The notes under the pieces: generated by a model | What the model was told of the DNA's origin: nothing | Database searches by the model: none | The model's input: only the letters and a program-made list of their open reading frames with translations | Source of the DNA: Lachnospiraceae bacterium UBA3316 | GTDB taxonomy: Bacteria > Bacillota > Clostridia > Lachnospirales > Lachnospiraceae | NCBI GenBank assembly: GCA_002361955.1 | Contig: DESK01000067.1 | Coordinates: forward strand, 1 to 32,439 | Length of the DNA stretch: 32,439 bases | Reading direction: 5' to 3' | Made by a program: the position numbers and the translations under genes | Shown here: positions 13,263-20,671 of the stretch, piece by piece | Position numbering within the stretch: position 1 is the first letter of the stretch | How the letters are laid out: each line of letters starts with the position of its first letter

Positions 13263-14222
13263 ATGTCAGAAAATTTTGAAACACCGGCAGACATCCTGGA
13301 AGATGCCATCAAGGAGCCGGAAACAACAGAATCCATGGCGGACTACGCGGCTGAACTGGAGGCTTCCTTTAAGAAGGTACGTGAGGGAGACATCCTGACA
13401 GGTACCGTAATCGGCGTATCAGAGACGGAAATCACCCTGGATCTGAAATACTATACGGAGGGCATCATCCGCCTGGAAGACTACTCCAGCAATCAGGATG
13501 TCATTTTGAAGGAGACCGTACATGTGGGTGACGAGATCACCGCTACTGTAATCCGTCCGGACGACGGACAGGGCCACATCCTCCTCTCCTCCAAGGAAGC
13601 AAACGATACCCTGGCATGGGAGAAGCTTGCAGCCTGCCTGGAGAACGGTACCAACATGACCGTCAAGATCGGCGGAGTCGTAAAGGCCGGTGTGATTGCG
13701 TATGTGGACGGTATCCGCGGCTTTATCCCCGCGTCCAAGCTCTCCTTAAGCTACGTGGAGAACCTGGAAGACTGGCTGGGCAAGGAGATTGAAGTCCGTG
13801 CCATCACCGTAGATAAGGAGAAGGGCCGTCTCGTTCTCTCCGCCAAGGATATCCTCCGGGAGAAAGCTGCCGAAGAGAAAAAAGCCAGAATCTCCAACGT
13901 ACAGGTAGGCCTGGTGACAGAGGGAACGGTAGAAACCTTACAGCCCTACGGCGCGTTTATCGATCTGGGCAACGGCCTGTCCGGTCTGGTGCACGTTTCA
14001 CAGATCTCTGAGAAGCGCATCAAATCCCCGGCGGCAGTGCTTCATGTAGGCGACAAGGTGAAGGTAAAAGTCATCAATATCAAAGACGGCAAGCTGAGCC
14101 TGAGCATGAAGGCCTTAAATGAGATCCCCGCGGAAGAAATCGAGGAGGAATCCTACGATCTTCCCCAGTCTGACGGACTGACCACAAACCTGGGCTCACT
14201 CTTTAAAAATTTAAAACTGTAA
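13263..14222 (+). CDS. Three-repeat S1 RNA-binding protein (ribosomal protein S1-like)
   Basis: This 319-residue protein has an acidic N-terminal tail (1-38) and three S1/OB-fold repeats at about 39-111 (GDILTGTVIGVSETEITLDL), 126-195 and 213-283 (GTVETLQPYGAFIDLGNGLS with the GLVHVSQIS signature). The first two are more divergent and the third is canonical. Proteins of this length in clostridia are annotated as ribosomal protein S1 or YhcR/RpsA-like; they bind mRNA and may assist translation initiation or RNA turnover. Full-length S1 of Gram-negative bacteria has six repeats, so this is the short type. GAGGGGCAA precedes the ATG. It is a single-gene transcript with its own promoter and a long GC-rich terminator. 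Confidence 0.9.
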   Translation: MSENFETPADILEDAIKEPETTESMADYAAELEASFKKVREGDILTGTVIGVSETEITLDLKYYTEGIIRLEDYSSNQDVILKETVHVGDEITATVIRPDDGQGHILLSSKEANDTLAWEKLAACLENGTNMTVKIGGVVKAGVIAYVDGIRGFIPASKLSLSYVENLEDWLGKEIEVRAITVDKEKGRLVLSAKDILREKAAEEKKARISNVQVGLVTEGTVETLQPYGAFIDLGNGLSGLVHVSQISEKRIKSPAAVLHVGDKVKVKVINIKDGKLSLSMKALNEIPAEEIEEESYDLPQSDGLTTNLGSLFKNLKL

Positions 14223-14252
14223 CATCGTTTCGCAGGAAATGAAATCTGCCAT

Positions 14253-14291
14253 GGGGCGCGGAGAGTTAAACAGCTTTAACCTCCGCGCCCC
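14253..14291 (+). terminator. Long GC-rich hairpin terminator after the S1-domain gene
   Basis: GGGGCGCGGAG (14253-14263) pairs with CTCCGCGCCCC (14281-14291), and GTTAAA pairs with TTTAAC inside, around a CAGC loop with a single bulged A. The tail (ATTTGCATT) is not a strong T-run, but stem stability makes termination or 3'-end protection likely. Confidence 0.75.
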
Positions 14292-14563
14292 ATTTGCATT
14301 GTATAATGTGGTATATTTATACAAAAATCTTTATAATCTCTTCCTGTTTTTGTGTAATTTCACAGTAAATTTACCTAATGTTCATATTTTGTTCAAATTT
14401 CGTTGGTATACTTTAAACATCTTCAAAGAGAAGAACAGCCAAGATTTATAGCGTAATGTTTTCATTACATATAAAGATAAATTTTTTCATAATAGCCTCC
14501 CGGTATTTCATCTTCCGGGGGGCACTCCTCATTTTTGGGGAGCCATTCACTCATAAGAGCAAA
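14292..14563 (+). ncRNA. Candidate small RNA region (AT-rich, several hairpins)
   Basis: No convincing protein is encoded here. Within an AT-rich stretch a TATACT at 14407-14412 could be a -10 box (no good -35 seen), and TATAAT occurs at 14302-14307 and 14332-14337. Downstream in order are GTAATG-TTTT-CATTAC (14453-14468), CCTCCCGG pairing with CCGGGGGG (14496-14522), CTCC with GGAG (14525-14542), and then the strong plus-strand terminator at 14564-14608. That is the architecture of a stand-alone RNA of about 190 nt. No similarity to 6S, SRP, tmRNA, RNase P or a known riboswitch was recognised by eye. It could also be decayed intergenic sequence. Confidence 0.3.
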
Positions 14564-14608
14564 GAGAGAGCCGCCCGTCTATCGGCAGCTCTCTCTTTTT
14601 TATTTTTC
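14564..14608. terminator. Bidirectional terminator between the candidate RNA and cobO
   Basis: GAGAGAGC (14564-14571) pairs with GCTCTCTC (14588-14595), with GCC/GGC pairing inside. On the plus strand TTTTTTATTTTTC follows directly; that T-run contains the complement of the cobO stop codon (14600-14602). On the minus strand the tail is TTTGCTCTT, so it can also end the cobO transcript. Confidence 0.8.
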
Positions 14609-15145
14609 AATTCCCAGGCGTGCGTGCTGCCCTCTGTCAAAGGGATGCTTGATCTTTTTGATCTCTGACACATAGTCCGCGCACTCCAGGAGCTGTTCGC
14701 TGGGCGTATTCCCCGTCAGGATCACTTCCAGGCGCTCCGGCTTCGTCCGCAGAAAACCAAGAACAAGCTCTTCCTCCAAAAGGCCCGCGCTGATGGTATA
14801 CACGGCCTCGTCCAGAAACAGTACGTCGTACCCCTCCGCCACTGCAAGCCCCGTGACCTTCAGGAACTGTTCCCGGTAAAACTCCCTGCGCTCCGCCTTC
14901 TCCTCCGGCGTCATCTGAAAGCTGAACTTTTCCTGGTCCAGGCCGTCGATAATCGTAATATTTTCTATCTTCTCCAGAATCTTCCGCTCACTCGTTTTAT
15001 TATTTTTCATAAACTGATATAGGAGCACCCGCAGGCCATACCCTGCCGCCCTTGTAATCAAGCCCATGCCCGTGGTCGTCTTTCCTTTGCCGTCCCCATA
15101 ATAAATATGGACAAGGCCTGTTTCCTTTTCCATCTCCATCGCCAT
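14600..15145 (-). CDS. cobO: Corrinoid adenosyltransferase (CobO/BtuR type)
   Basis: The enzyme transfers the 5'-deoxyadenosyl group of ATP to reduced cobalamin or cobyrinic acid diamide, making the coenzyme form of B12. A Walker A motif GDGKGKTT lies at residues 17-24, a Walker B-like VLFLDEAVY in the middle, and the family's C-terminal LTGNTPSEQLLECADYVSEI at the end. At about 181 residues it is the usual length. The 5' end has four in-frame ATGs spaced by short repeats (15151, 15145, 15139, 15133). AGAAAGG abuts the first, so 15145 (6-nt spacing) is preferred. No cobalamin riboswitch or other B12 genes are adjacent. It lies downstream of an EIIC-like gene but is separated from it by a terminator. 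Confidence 0.9.
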   Translation of the reverse strand: MAMEMEKETGLVHIYYGDGKGKTTTGMGLITRAAGYGLRVLLYQFMKNNKTSERKILEKIENITIIDGLDQEKFSFQMTPEEKAERREFYREQFLKVTGLAVAEGYDVLFLDEAVYTISAGLLEEELVLGFLRTKPERLEVILTGNTPSEQLLECADYVSEIKKIKHPFDRGQHARLGIEK

Positions 15146-15190
15146 CGCCATCCTTTCTCTCGTTTTCAGGCAGTCTATGGGATCCTATGC

Positions 15191-15227
15191 AAAAACAGCA
15201 GATCCCCGTTTCGTACAGGATCTGCTG
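15191..15227 (-). terminator. Terminator after the EIIC/PfoR-like gene
   Basis: CAGCAGATCC (15196-15205) pairs perfectly with GGATCTGCTG (15218-15227); on the minus strand five T follow (complement of 15191-15195). It separates the EIIC-like gene from cobO. A TATAAT on the minus strand at 15268-15263 lies just upstream of the hairpin, so a transcript starting there would also have to read through it. Confidence 0.8.
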
Positions 15228-15286
15228 CTTTACTGTCTGTATGAAATCGACTGCCCTGTTTCATTATAGCAGACGGTTCCGGCGAT

Positions 15287-16351
15287 TTACAGGTCTAACT
15301 TCATATCATTTGCTTTGATCCAGCCCTTTTTCCTCATAAACTCTGACACGGCCAGTGTGAGCACCGCCGGAAGCAGGATCTGGAAGACAACGATGATCAC
15401 CATCGTCATAGTGCCGCCGATCTCCGGAGCCATGGTCTGATACGTCATGATCTGTCCCACAAAGCCCGCCGTTCCCATACCGGAGCCGGTGGCGTTGTTC
15501 GTCATTTTCACCAGCATAGTACTCACAGGCCCCAGCACGGCGCTGGAGACAATGGCCGGAATCCATATGACGGGCTTCCTGAGGATGTTGGGCACCTGAA
15601 GCATAGAGGTTCCCACGCCCTGGGCGATCAGGCCACCCACCTTATTTTCACGGTAGCTGGCTACGGCAAAACCCACCATGTTGCAGCAGCAGCCGATGGT
15701 AGCGGCCCCCGCCGCCAGGCCCGAAAGGTTCAGGATGATGCCAAGAGCCGCAGAACTGATGGGAAGGGTCAGGATCATGCCCATCAGGACGGAGACGATC
15801 ACGCCCATCAGGAAGGGCTGCTGCTCTGTTCCCCAGTTAATGATGGAACCCAGCCATACCATGAAACCGGAAATCGGCGGTCCCACCAGAAGCCCCACCG
15901 CAGCTCCTGAAAGAATCGAAACCACCGGGGTCACCAGAATATCCACCTTCGTCTTTCCGGACACAAGATGCCCCATCACAACGGCTACATAGGCTGCGAT
16001 AAAGGCTCCCAGAGGCTCTCCGGGGCCTGCCAGCACAATCGTGCCATCCACCAGCACACTGCCCGCCAGGATTTTGCTGGCAAAGCCGCCCACCATACCT
16101 GCCGTTGCCGCTGACACGGCCACCAGAGGCGGCTCCTTAAACCTGTGGGCCACGCCCACGCCGATTCCCGCGCTGGTCATAGCAGCCGCAAGCTTTCCTA
16201 AAAAGAAGAGCATATTGCCGACTTCGCCGCCGATCAGGTTTCCCACCTGCTGGATAATCGTTCCCACGATCAAAGTCGCAAAGAGCCCCATGGCCATACC
16301 ACTCAGTCCTTCAATAAATATATGGTTCAGGACTTTCTTTACTGTTTTCAT
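15287..16351 (-). CDS. EIIC_2-family membrane protein (PfoR-like)
   Basis: This 354-residue, strongly hydrophobic protein has about nine or ten predicted membrane segments rich in Gly and Ala (for example MAMGLFATLIVGTIIQQVGN near the N-terminus, and FLMGVIVSVLMGMILTLPIS). It belongs to the PTS_EIIC_2 group that includes Clostridium perfringens PfoR, first described as a toxin-gene regulator. Unlike ordinary PTS permeases it is not next to IIA or IIB genes, and no cytoplasmic IIB domain is fused. The conserved GPISxF/GVGTSMLQVPNI segments are seen. AAGGAGGAAGAA precedes the ATG. Transport of a small sugar or sugar acid is likely but unproven; a sensing role is the alternative. Confidence 0.82.
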   Translation of the reverse strand: MKTVKKVLNHIFIEGLSGMAMGLFATLIVGTIIQQVGNLIGGEVGNMLFFLGKLAAAMTSAGIGVGVAHRFKEPPLVAVSAATAGMVGGFASKILAGSVLVDGTIVLAGPGEPLGAFIAAYVAVVMGHLVSGKTKVDILVTPVVSILSGAAVGLLVGPPISGFMVWLGSIINWGTEQQPFLMGVIVSVLMGMILTLPISSAALGIILNLSGLAAGAATIGCCCNMVGFAVASYRENKVGGLIAQGVGTSMLQVPNILRKPVIWIPAIVSSAVLGPVSTMLVKMTNNATGSGMGTAGFVGQIMTYQTMAPEIGGTMTMVIIVVFQILLPAVLTLAVSEFMRKKGWIKANDMKLDL

Positions 16352-16422
16352 TTCTTCCTCCTTGTTTCTGCGGTCCAGACAGGGTGTCTGAACAGTCTTT
16401 ACATCTGTCTTGTCAGTTATCT

Positions 16423-16451
16423 ACTGTAGCATACTTTCCACCATAAGACAA
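16423..16451 (-). promoter_or_regulatory. Promoter of the EIIC/PfoR-like gene
   Basis: On the minus strand TTGTCT (16451-16446) and TACAGT (16428-16423) are separated by 17 nt, about 70 nt ahead of the ATG at 16351. The rest of 16352-16594 holds no gene; the plus-strand promoter for the serine hydrolase must lie there, but no clear -35/-10 pair was found. Confidence 0.55.
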
Positions 16452-16594
16452 GGCGTTCTTTATGATTGTGCAAAACATACAAATTTTTGTCTATTTTCCC
16501 TCAGACAGAGAAACATTTTTGTGTACTTTGTGCATGGCTGAACAGGTATAAATATTGTATCATTTCATAAGAAAATGAAAAAGGTGGGACACCT

Positions 16595-17923
16595 ATGAAC
16601 TTTAAAAGGAACATACCTCATGACTTATATCCCCGCCTGGCCCAGGCTCTGGCGGCGGCGGGGGCCGCGGGGCTTCTCTACTTCGGAGCCTGCGAATATA
16701 CGGAAGCTTACATCCCCGCCATGGAAGCAAACACCCAGGCGGAAACCGCCCCGGACAGCTCTCCGGAAACGGCGGCAGAAGCGGAAACGGACGCCTCCCA
16801 GAAACAGGCCAAAGCGGAGGCTCTGCCTGAAACAGAGAGCCTGGCAGAAACGGAAGCCTCGCCCGAAACAGAAGCTCTGGCGGAGGCCGAAACCTCGCCT
16901 GATACAGAAAATCTGGCAGAAGCCGAAATCGATACGGAGCTGATAAAGGTGGCCAAAAAGCCCTCTGACAGCCTCCGCATCGAAACAGAACTTGCCGAAC
17001 ATCCGTCGGAGACGGAGCCTGCCCCGACAGAGGAAGAGAGTTCCCCCGTCGAGTTTTACGGGCCTCCCTACGCGGACGCCGGGACAAGCCTCTATCTCTG
17101 CCAGAATAAGCTGAAAATCCTGTTTCAGCCTGACTATCTGGATCTGACAAATATCTCTCTGTCCTGGGAGCATCTGGAGGAGGAGCTTCTCTCCCTGACG
17201 GAGGGCTATTCCGGCAACTGGTCGGTATACGTCAAGGATCTGCCGGACGGCAAAACCATCAGCATCAACGAGACGCCCATGGAATCTGCCAGCCTGATCA
17301 AGCTCTTCATCATGGGCGCTGTCATGGAACAGATCCAAAACGGCGATCTGGCAGAGACGGAGACGATCACCTCCCTTCTCCATGAGATGATTACCGTCAG
17401 CGACAATGAAGCCGCCAACGAGCTGGTCCGCTATCTGGGGAAGAACCACGACCACAAGGATGGGCTGGACTACTTAAATGACTTTGCCAAACGCCACGGC
17501 TTTACCCAAACCCGGCAGGTCAACGGCCTGGAGGATCCCAGCCTCCGCCATGACCCCACCGAGATTAATAAGACCTCTGCCAGGGACTGCGGCGAGCTGT
17601 TAGCCCAGATCTACGACGGCGACCTGGTCTCCCATCTGTCCTCCCGGAAAATGGAGGACCTGCTGCTGGCCCAGGAGGTCACCTACAAAATCCCCTCTGC
17701 CCTTCCGGAGGGAGTCGTCAGCGCCAATAAAACAGGTGAGATCAGTGACGCGGAAAATGACTCCGCCATCATCTACTCTCCCGGCGGAGATTTTATCCTG
17801 TGCATCATGTCCGGAAAATGGGACAGCGGCAACCAGGCCATCACCCATATCCGGGAGATCACAAAAATGGTTTACAATCACTTTAACCCGCCGTCCGTAT
17901 CTGATTCTGCCAAGGAGGAATAA
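16595..17923 (+). CDS. Membrane-anchored class A beta-lactamase-like serine hydrolase
   Basis: The 442-residue product has a short basic N-terminus, one hydrophobic segment (about 14-40) that should be a signal anchor, a long acidic Glu/Ala/Thr/Ser/Pro linker (about 44-150) and a C-terminal penicillin-recognising domain (about 200-430). Active-site motifs are in order: SLIK (Ser233-Lys236), SDN (269-271) and KTG (379-381). The omega-loop glutamate of true class A beta-lactamases is not obvious (LEDPSLRHDPTEI is the corresponding region), so the enzyme may act on peptidoglycan peptides or esters rather than antibiotics. The ribosome site is AAGGTGGG. The next gene starts 2 nt after the stop, so they are co-translated. 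Confidence 0.85.
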   Translation: MNFKRNIPHDLYPRLAQALAAAGAAGLLYFGACEYTEAYIPAMEANTQAETAPDSSPETAAEAETDASQKQAKAEALPETESLAETEASPETEALAEAETSPDTENLAEAEIDTELIKVAKKPSDSLRIETELAEHPSETEPAPTEEESSPVEFYGPPYADAGTSLYLCQNKLKILFQPDYLDLTNISLSWEHLEEELLSLTEGYSGNWSVYVKDLPDGKTISINETPMESASLIKLFIMGAVMEQIQNGDLAETETITSLLHEMITVSDNEAANELVRYLGKNHDHKDGLDYLNDFAKRHGFTQTRQVNGLEDPSLRHDPTEINKTSARDCGELLAQIYDGDLVSHLSSRKMEDLLLAQEVTYKIPSALPEGVVSANKTGEISDAENDSAIIYSPGGDFILCIMSGKWDSGNQAITHIREITKMVYNHFNPPSVSDSAKEE

Positions 17924-17925
17924 CG

Positions 17926-18192
17926 ATGTTTCGAGTCTGGGGAAAATTATTTAAAGAAAACCGTATGATTGCCGATACTGTGGTAGAAGACGATGGGGCT
18001 GACACCAGGACCCACAAGGTCTTCCGCGCCCTGGAGGAGCTGTGCTACGCCTTCGATCTGGGCAAGCCGATGTGGCTGGACTCTACCATCGCGGAATTCA
18101 AACGCCACGCAAAGGCCCGGTTTTATCAGGACAATTTTATAGAAACCATTGATTTTGATTATCTGGAATTTCATGTGATCGAAGAGGATTAG
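17926..18192 (+). CDS. Small conserved hypothetical protein (88 aa)
   Basis: I do not recognise this family with certainty. The protein is soluble-looking, with a mixed charged N-terminus (MFRVWGKLFKENRMIADTVV), a middle part with ALEELCYAFDLGKPMWLDST and an acidic C-terminus (DFDYLEFHVIEED). It starts 2 nt after the serine hydrolase stop codon and ends 6 nt before the RmlD-like gene, so it is firmly inside an operon and almost certainly expressed. Lachnospiraceae carry similar short proteins next to cell-wall genes. No zinc, nucleotide-binding or membrane motif is visible. Confidence 0.7.
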   Translation: MFRVWGKLFKENRMIADTVVEDDGADTRTHKVFRALEELCYAFDLGKPMWLDSTIAEFKRHAKARFYQDNFIETIDFDYLEFHVIEED

Positions 18193-18198
18193 GTTGAT

Positions 18199-19056
18199 AT
18201 GAAAAGAATGTTGATTACGGGGGCAGGCGGTTTTCTCGGCAGCCGCGCCGCCGCCCATTTCCGCGAAACCTGCCTGGTGACGGCTCCCACCCACCGGGAG
18301 ATGGACATCACCGACGAGGCAAGCGTCCGGCAGTTTTTTAAAGAGGCCAGGCCGGAGCTCGTCATCCACTGCGCTGCCGTCTCCGACACGGGGGCCTGCC
18401 AGCGCCACCCGGAAGCTTCCCGGCTGGTAAATCTGACGGGCAGTGAGCATATCGCGAAAGCCGCCGGGGACGCAGGCGCCAAATGCCTGCTGTGCAGCTC
18501 CGACCAGATATACTTCGGGAGCACTGCGGCGGGAGCCCACACAGAGGACGAACGCTTGTCTCCCGCAAATGTCTACGGCCGGCAGAAGCTGGAAGCGGAG
18601 GAGCGCTGCCTGGCCCTGAATCCTGACTGTGTACTGCTGCGCCTGACCTGGATGTACGACCCCGTGTCTGTAAATCCCGGGGAACACAGCGACTTTTTCC
18701 GCACTCTGCTGGCAAATCTGGAAGCCGGACGCATCCTGGCCTATCCCGTCCACGATCTTCGGGGACTTACCTACGCGGGGGACGTGGTCCAAAACATGGA
18801 AAAAGCCTTTTCCCTGCCTGGCGGCGTCTACAATTTCGGCTCGGAAAACGATAAAAACCCCTACGATACCGTCCGGGAAGCCTTCCGCAGTCTGGGGTTC
18901 TCCACCCCCCTTCTTGCGCCCAATGAGGAGGCCTTCCGCCCAAACCCGCGGAATATCAGCATGAGCCTCGCCAAGCTTAAACGGCACGGCATCGATTTTC
19001 CTTCCACGTTCCAGGCGCTGACAAAGCATCTCGCTCCATTTCTGAAAGAACGATAA
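18199..19056 (+). CDS. NAD(P)-dependent sugar reductase, RmlD-like (extended SDR)
   Basis: This 285-residue protein has a Rossmann fold with the dinucleotide-binding glycine motif TGAGGFLG (7-14), the HCAAVSD strand (57-63), a serine at 100-101 and the catalytic pair Tyr126...Lys130 in VYGRQKLEAEE. It resembles dTDP-4-dehydrorhamnose reductase and related enzymes that reduce keto-sugars. The rhamnose genes rmlA, B and C are not adjacent, so its substrate is uncertain. GATTAGGTTGAT precedes the ATG, a weak ribosome site, consistent with translational coupling to the 88-aa gene 6 nt upstream. It is the last gene of the three-gene unit and ends in a terminator shared with pgi. Confidence 0.85.
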   Translation: MKRMLITGAGGFLGSRAAAHFRETCLVTAPTHREMDITDEASVRQFFKEARPELVIHCAAVSDTGACQRHPEASRLVNLTGSEHIAKAAGDAGAKCLLCSSDQIYFGSTAAGAHTEDERLSPANVYGRQKLEAEERCLALNPDCVLLRLTWMYDPVSVNPGEHSDFFRTLLANLEAGRILAYPVHDLRGLTYAGDVVQNMEKAFSLPGGVYNFGSENDKNPYDTVREAFRSLGFSTPLLAPNEEAFRPNPRNISMSLAKLKRHGIDFPSTFQALTKHLAPFLKER

Positions 19057-19073
19057 CATTTAAAAGCAATGAA

Positions 19074-19132
19074 GGCGGATCCTTTAGATCCACCCTCATA
19101 TTTTTATCTGTATTTACAGGCGGCAAGCCGCC
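19074..19132. terminator. Pair of hairpins between converging RmlD-like and pgi genes
   Basis: GGCGGATC...GATCCACC (19074-19094) is followed on the plus strand by ATATTTTTAT, ending the upstream operon. A second hairpin, GGCGG-CAAG-CCGCC (19119-19132), lies closer to pgi. On the minus strand it is met first after the pgi stop, followed by the other hairpin and TTCATTGCTTTTA. Confidence 0.65.
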
Positions 19133-19140
19133 CAAACGCC

Positions 19141-20490
19141 TTATAATCTCGGCAGCAGAGCCTCTCTCTCTTTCTCATATCCCGGCTTTCCAAGAAGGGC
19201 AAACATATTTTTCTTGTAGCCCTCTACGCCCGGCTGGTTGAACGGGTTTACTCCCAGCAGGTAGCCGCTGATACCGCAGGCAAACTCGAAGAAGTAGAAC
19301 AGCTCGCCCAAATAAAATTCATTCTGCTCCGGAATCGTCACCATAAGGTTCGGCACGTTTCCGTCGGTATGAGCCAGAATCGTTCCGTTCATGGCGCTCT
19401 TATTTACAAAGTCCACCGTCTTTCCTGCCAGGTAGTTTAAGCCGTCCAGGTCGGAGGGCTCTTCGCCTACTACCAGCTCACAGCGGGATTTTTCCACGTT
19501 CAGCACCGTCTCAAACATAATACGGCTTCCGTCCTGAATAAACTGTCCCATGGAGTGAAGGTCTGTCGTAAGGTCTACAGACGCAGGGAAGATACCCTTC
19601 TGGTCTTTTCCTTCAGACTCACCGTATAACTGCTTCCACCACTCAGATACGTAGTGAAGGCTTGGCTCATAATTAGCCAGAATCTCCACAGACTTTCCTT
19701 TTCTGAGAAGGATATTGCGGATCGCCGCGTATTTCATAGCGTCATTGTCGGCAAAGTCTGCCTCCAGCGCGCGCTTCCTTCCGGACGCTGCTCCTTCCAT
19801 GAGCTTGTCAATGTCTGCGCCGCTGACTGCGATGGGAAGCAGGCCTACGGCTGTCAGGACAGAAAATCTTCCGCCCACATCATCGGGAACAACGAAGCTC
19901 TCGTAGCCTTCCTCCGTTGCCAGGTTCTTCAAGGCTCCTCTGACTTTGTCTGTGGTAGCGTAAATCCTCCGGGCAGCCTCCTCTTTTCCGTACTTTTTCT
20001 CAAGCATTTCTTTGAAGATGCGGAATGCGATGGCAGGCTCGGTGGTAGTTCCTGATTTAGAGATGATATTTACAGAGAAATCTCTGTCTCCGATCACATC
20101 GATCAGTTGGGTCAGATACGTGCTGCTGATGCTGTTTCCCACAAAGTAAATCTCCGGCGTCTTGCGGATCTCCTTTGATACATTGTTATAAAAGCTGTGG
20201 CGCAAAAACTCGATCGCGGCCCTTGCTCCCAGATAGGAACCACCGATACCGATCACTACCAGAACCTCACTGTCCGCCTTGATCTTCTCCGCGGCCTTCT
20301 TGATCCTTACAAATTCCTCTTTATCGTAATCTACAGGCAGATCGATCCATCCCAGGAAATCATTTCCCGCGCCTGTGCGGCTAACCAGAACCTCCTTGGC
20401 ATCCTTCACCAGCTTTTCCATAGGAGCCAGCTCATTTTCACCAATAAACTTTGCTGCTTTCGCATAATCAAACGTTACTTTTTCTGCCAT
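19141..20490 (-). CDS. pgi: Glucose-6-phosphate isomerase
   Basis: This 449-residue enzyme interconverts glucose 6-phosphate and fructose 6-phosphate in glycolysis. The length fits the short bacterial type. Conserved sequences include VLVVIGIGGSYLGARAAIEF, NIISKSGTTTEPAIAFRIF (phosphate-binding SIS domain), FVVPDDVGGRFSVLTAVGLLP and the C-terminal NPFNQPGVEGYK. The start at 20490 has AAAGGAG 8 nt upstream; an upstream in-frame ATG at 20610 would include the promoter and a palindromic repeat and is rejected. It is a single-gene transcript with a leader of about 85 nt whose first part is a palindromic repeat, which might influence stability or translation. Confidence 0.97.
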   Translation of the reverse strand: MAEKVTFDYAKAAKFIGENELAPMEKLVKDAKEVLVSRTGAGNDFLGWIDLPVDYDKEEFVRIKKAAEKIKADSEVLVVIGIGGSYLGARAAIEFLRHSFYNNVSKEIRKTPEIYFVGNSISSTYLTQLIDVIGDRDFSVNIISKSGTTTEPAIAFRIFKEMLEKKYGKEEAARRIYATTDKVRGALKNLATEEGYESFVVPDDVGGRFSVLTAVGLLPIAVSGADIDKLMEGAASGRKRALEADFADNDAMKYAAIRNILLRKGKSVEILANYEPSLHYVSEWWKQLYGESEGKDQKGIFPASVDLTTDLHSMGQFIQDGSRIMFETVLNVEKSRCELVVGEEPSDLDGLNYLAGKTVDFVNKSAMNGTILAHTDGNVPNLMVTIPEQNEFYLGELFYFFEFACGISGYLLGVNPFNQPGVEGYKKNMFALLGKPGYEKEREALLPRL

Positions 20491-20541
20491 CTTTAACACT
20501 CCTTTATTGTATTTTTCACGCGCAGCCCCGGCCGCGCCCCA

Positions 20542-20568
20542 ATTACTGCTCACGTTGCTCACAGTAAC
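20542..20568. repeat. Palindromic repeat in the pgi leader
   Basis: Read on the minus strand this is GTTACTGTGAGCAACGTGAG followed by CAGTAAT; the ends GTTACTG and CAGTAAT pair. Its first ten bases match the palindrome at 8064-8090 closely (GTTACTGTGA). It lies just after the expected pgi transcript start. Confidence 0.55.
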
Positions 20569-20581
20569 CCTATTCATTCCC

Positions 20582-20610
20582 ATTCTAGCAAACCCCCATT
20601 GTTTTATCAA
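20582..20610 (-). promoter_or_regulatory. Promoter of pgi
   Basis: On the minus strand TTGATA (20610-20605) and TAGAAT (20587-20582) have a 17-nt spacer, predicting a transcript start near 20575 and a leader of about 85 nt. Confidence 0.7.
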
Positions 20611-20671
20611 GACGGAATCGAAAAAAAGTCCCTCGTTTTTTACTAAATTTTAAATAAATTTACTAATCTCG

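Noticed and set aside
15146..15290. Cobalamin riboswitch upstream of cobO
   Set aside because: The leader is short and is mostly the terminator hairpin of the upstream gene; the conserved B12-box was not seen.
17947..19059. 370-codon minus-strand frame opposite the RmlD-like gene
   Set aside because: Antisense to two genes with clear family motifs; no ribosome site.
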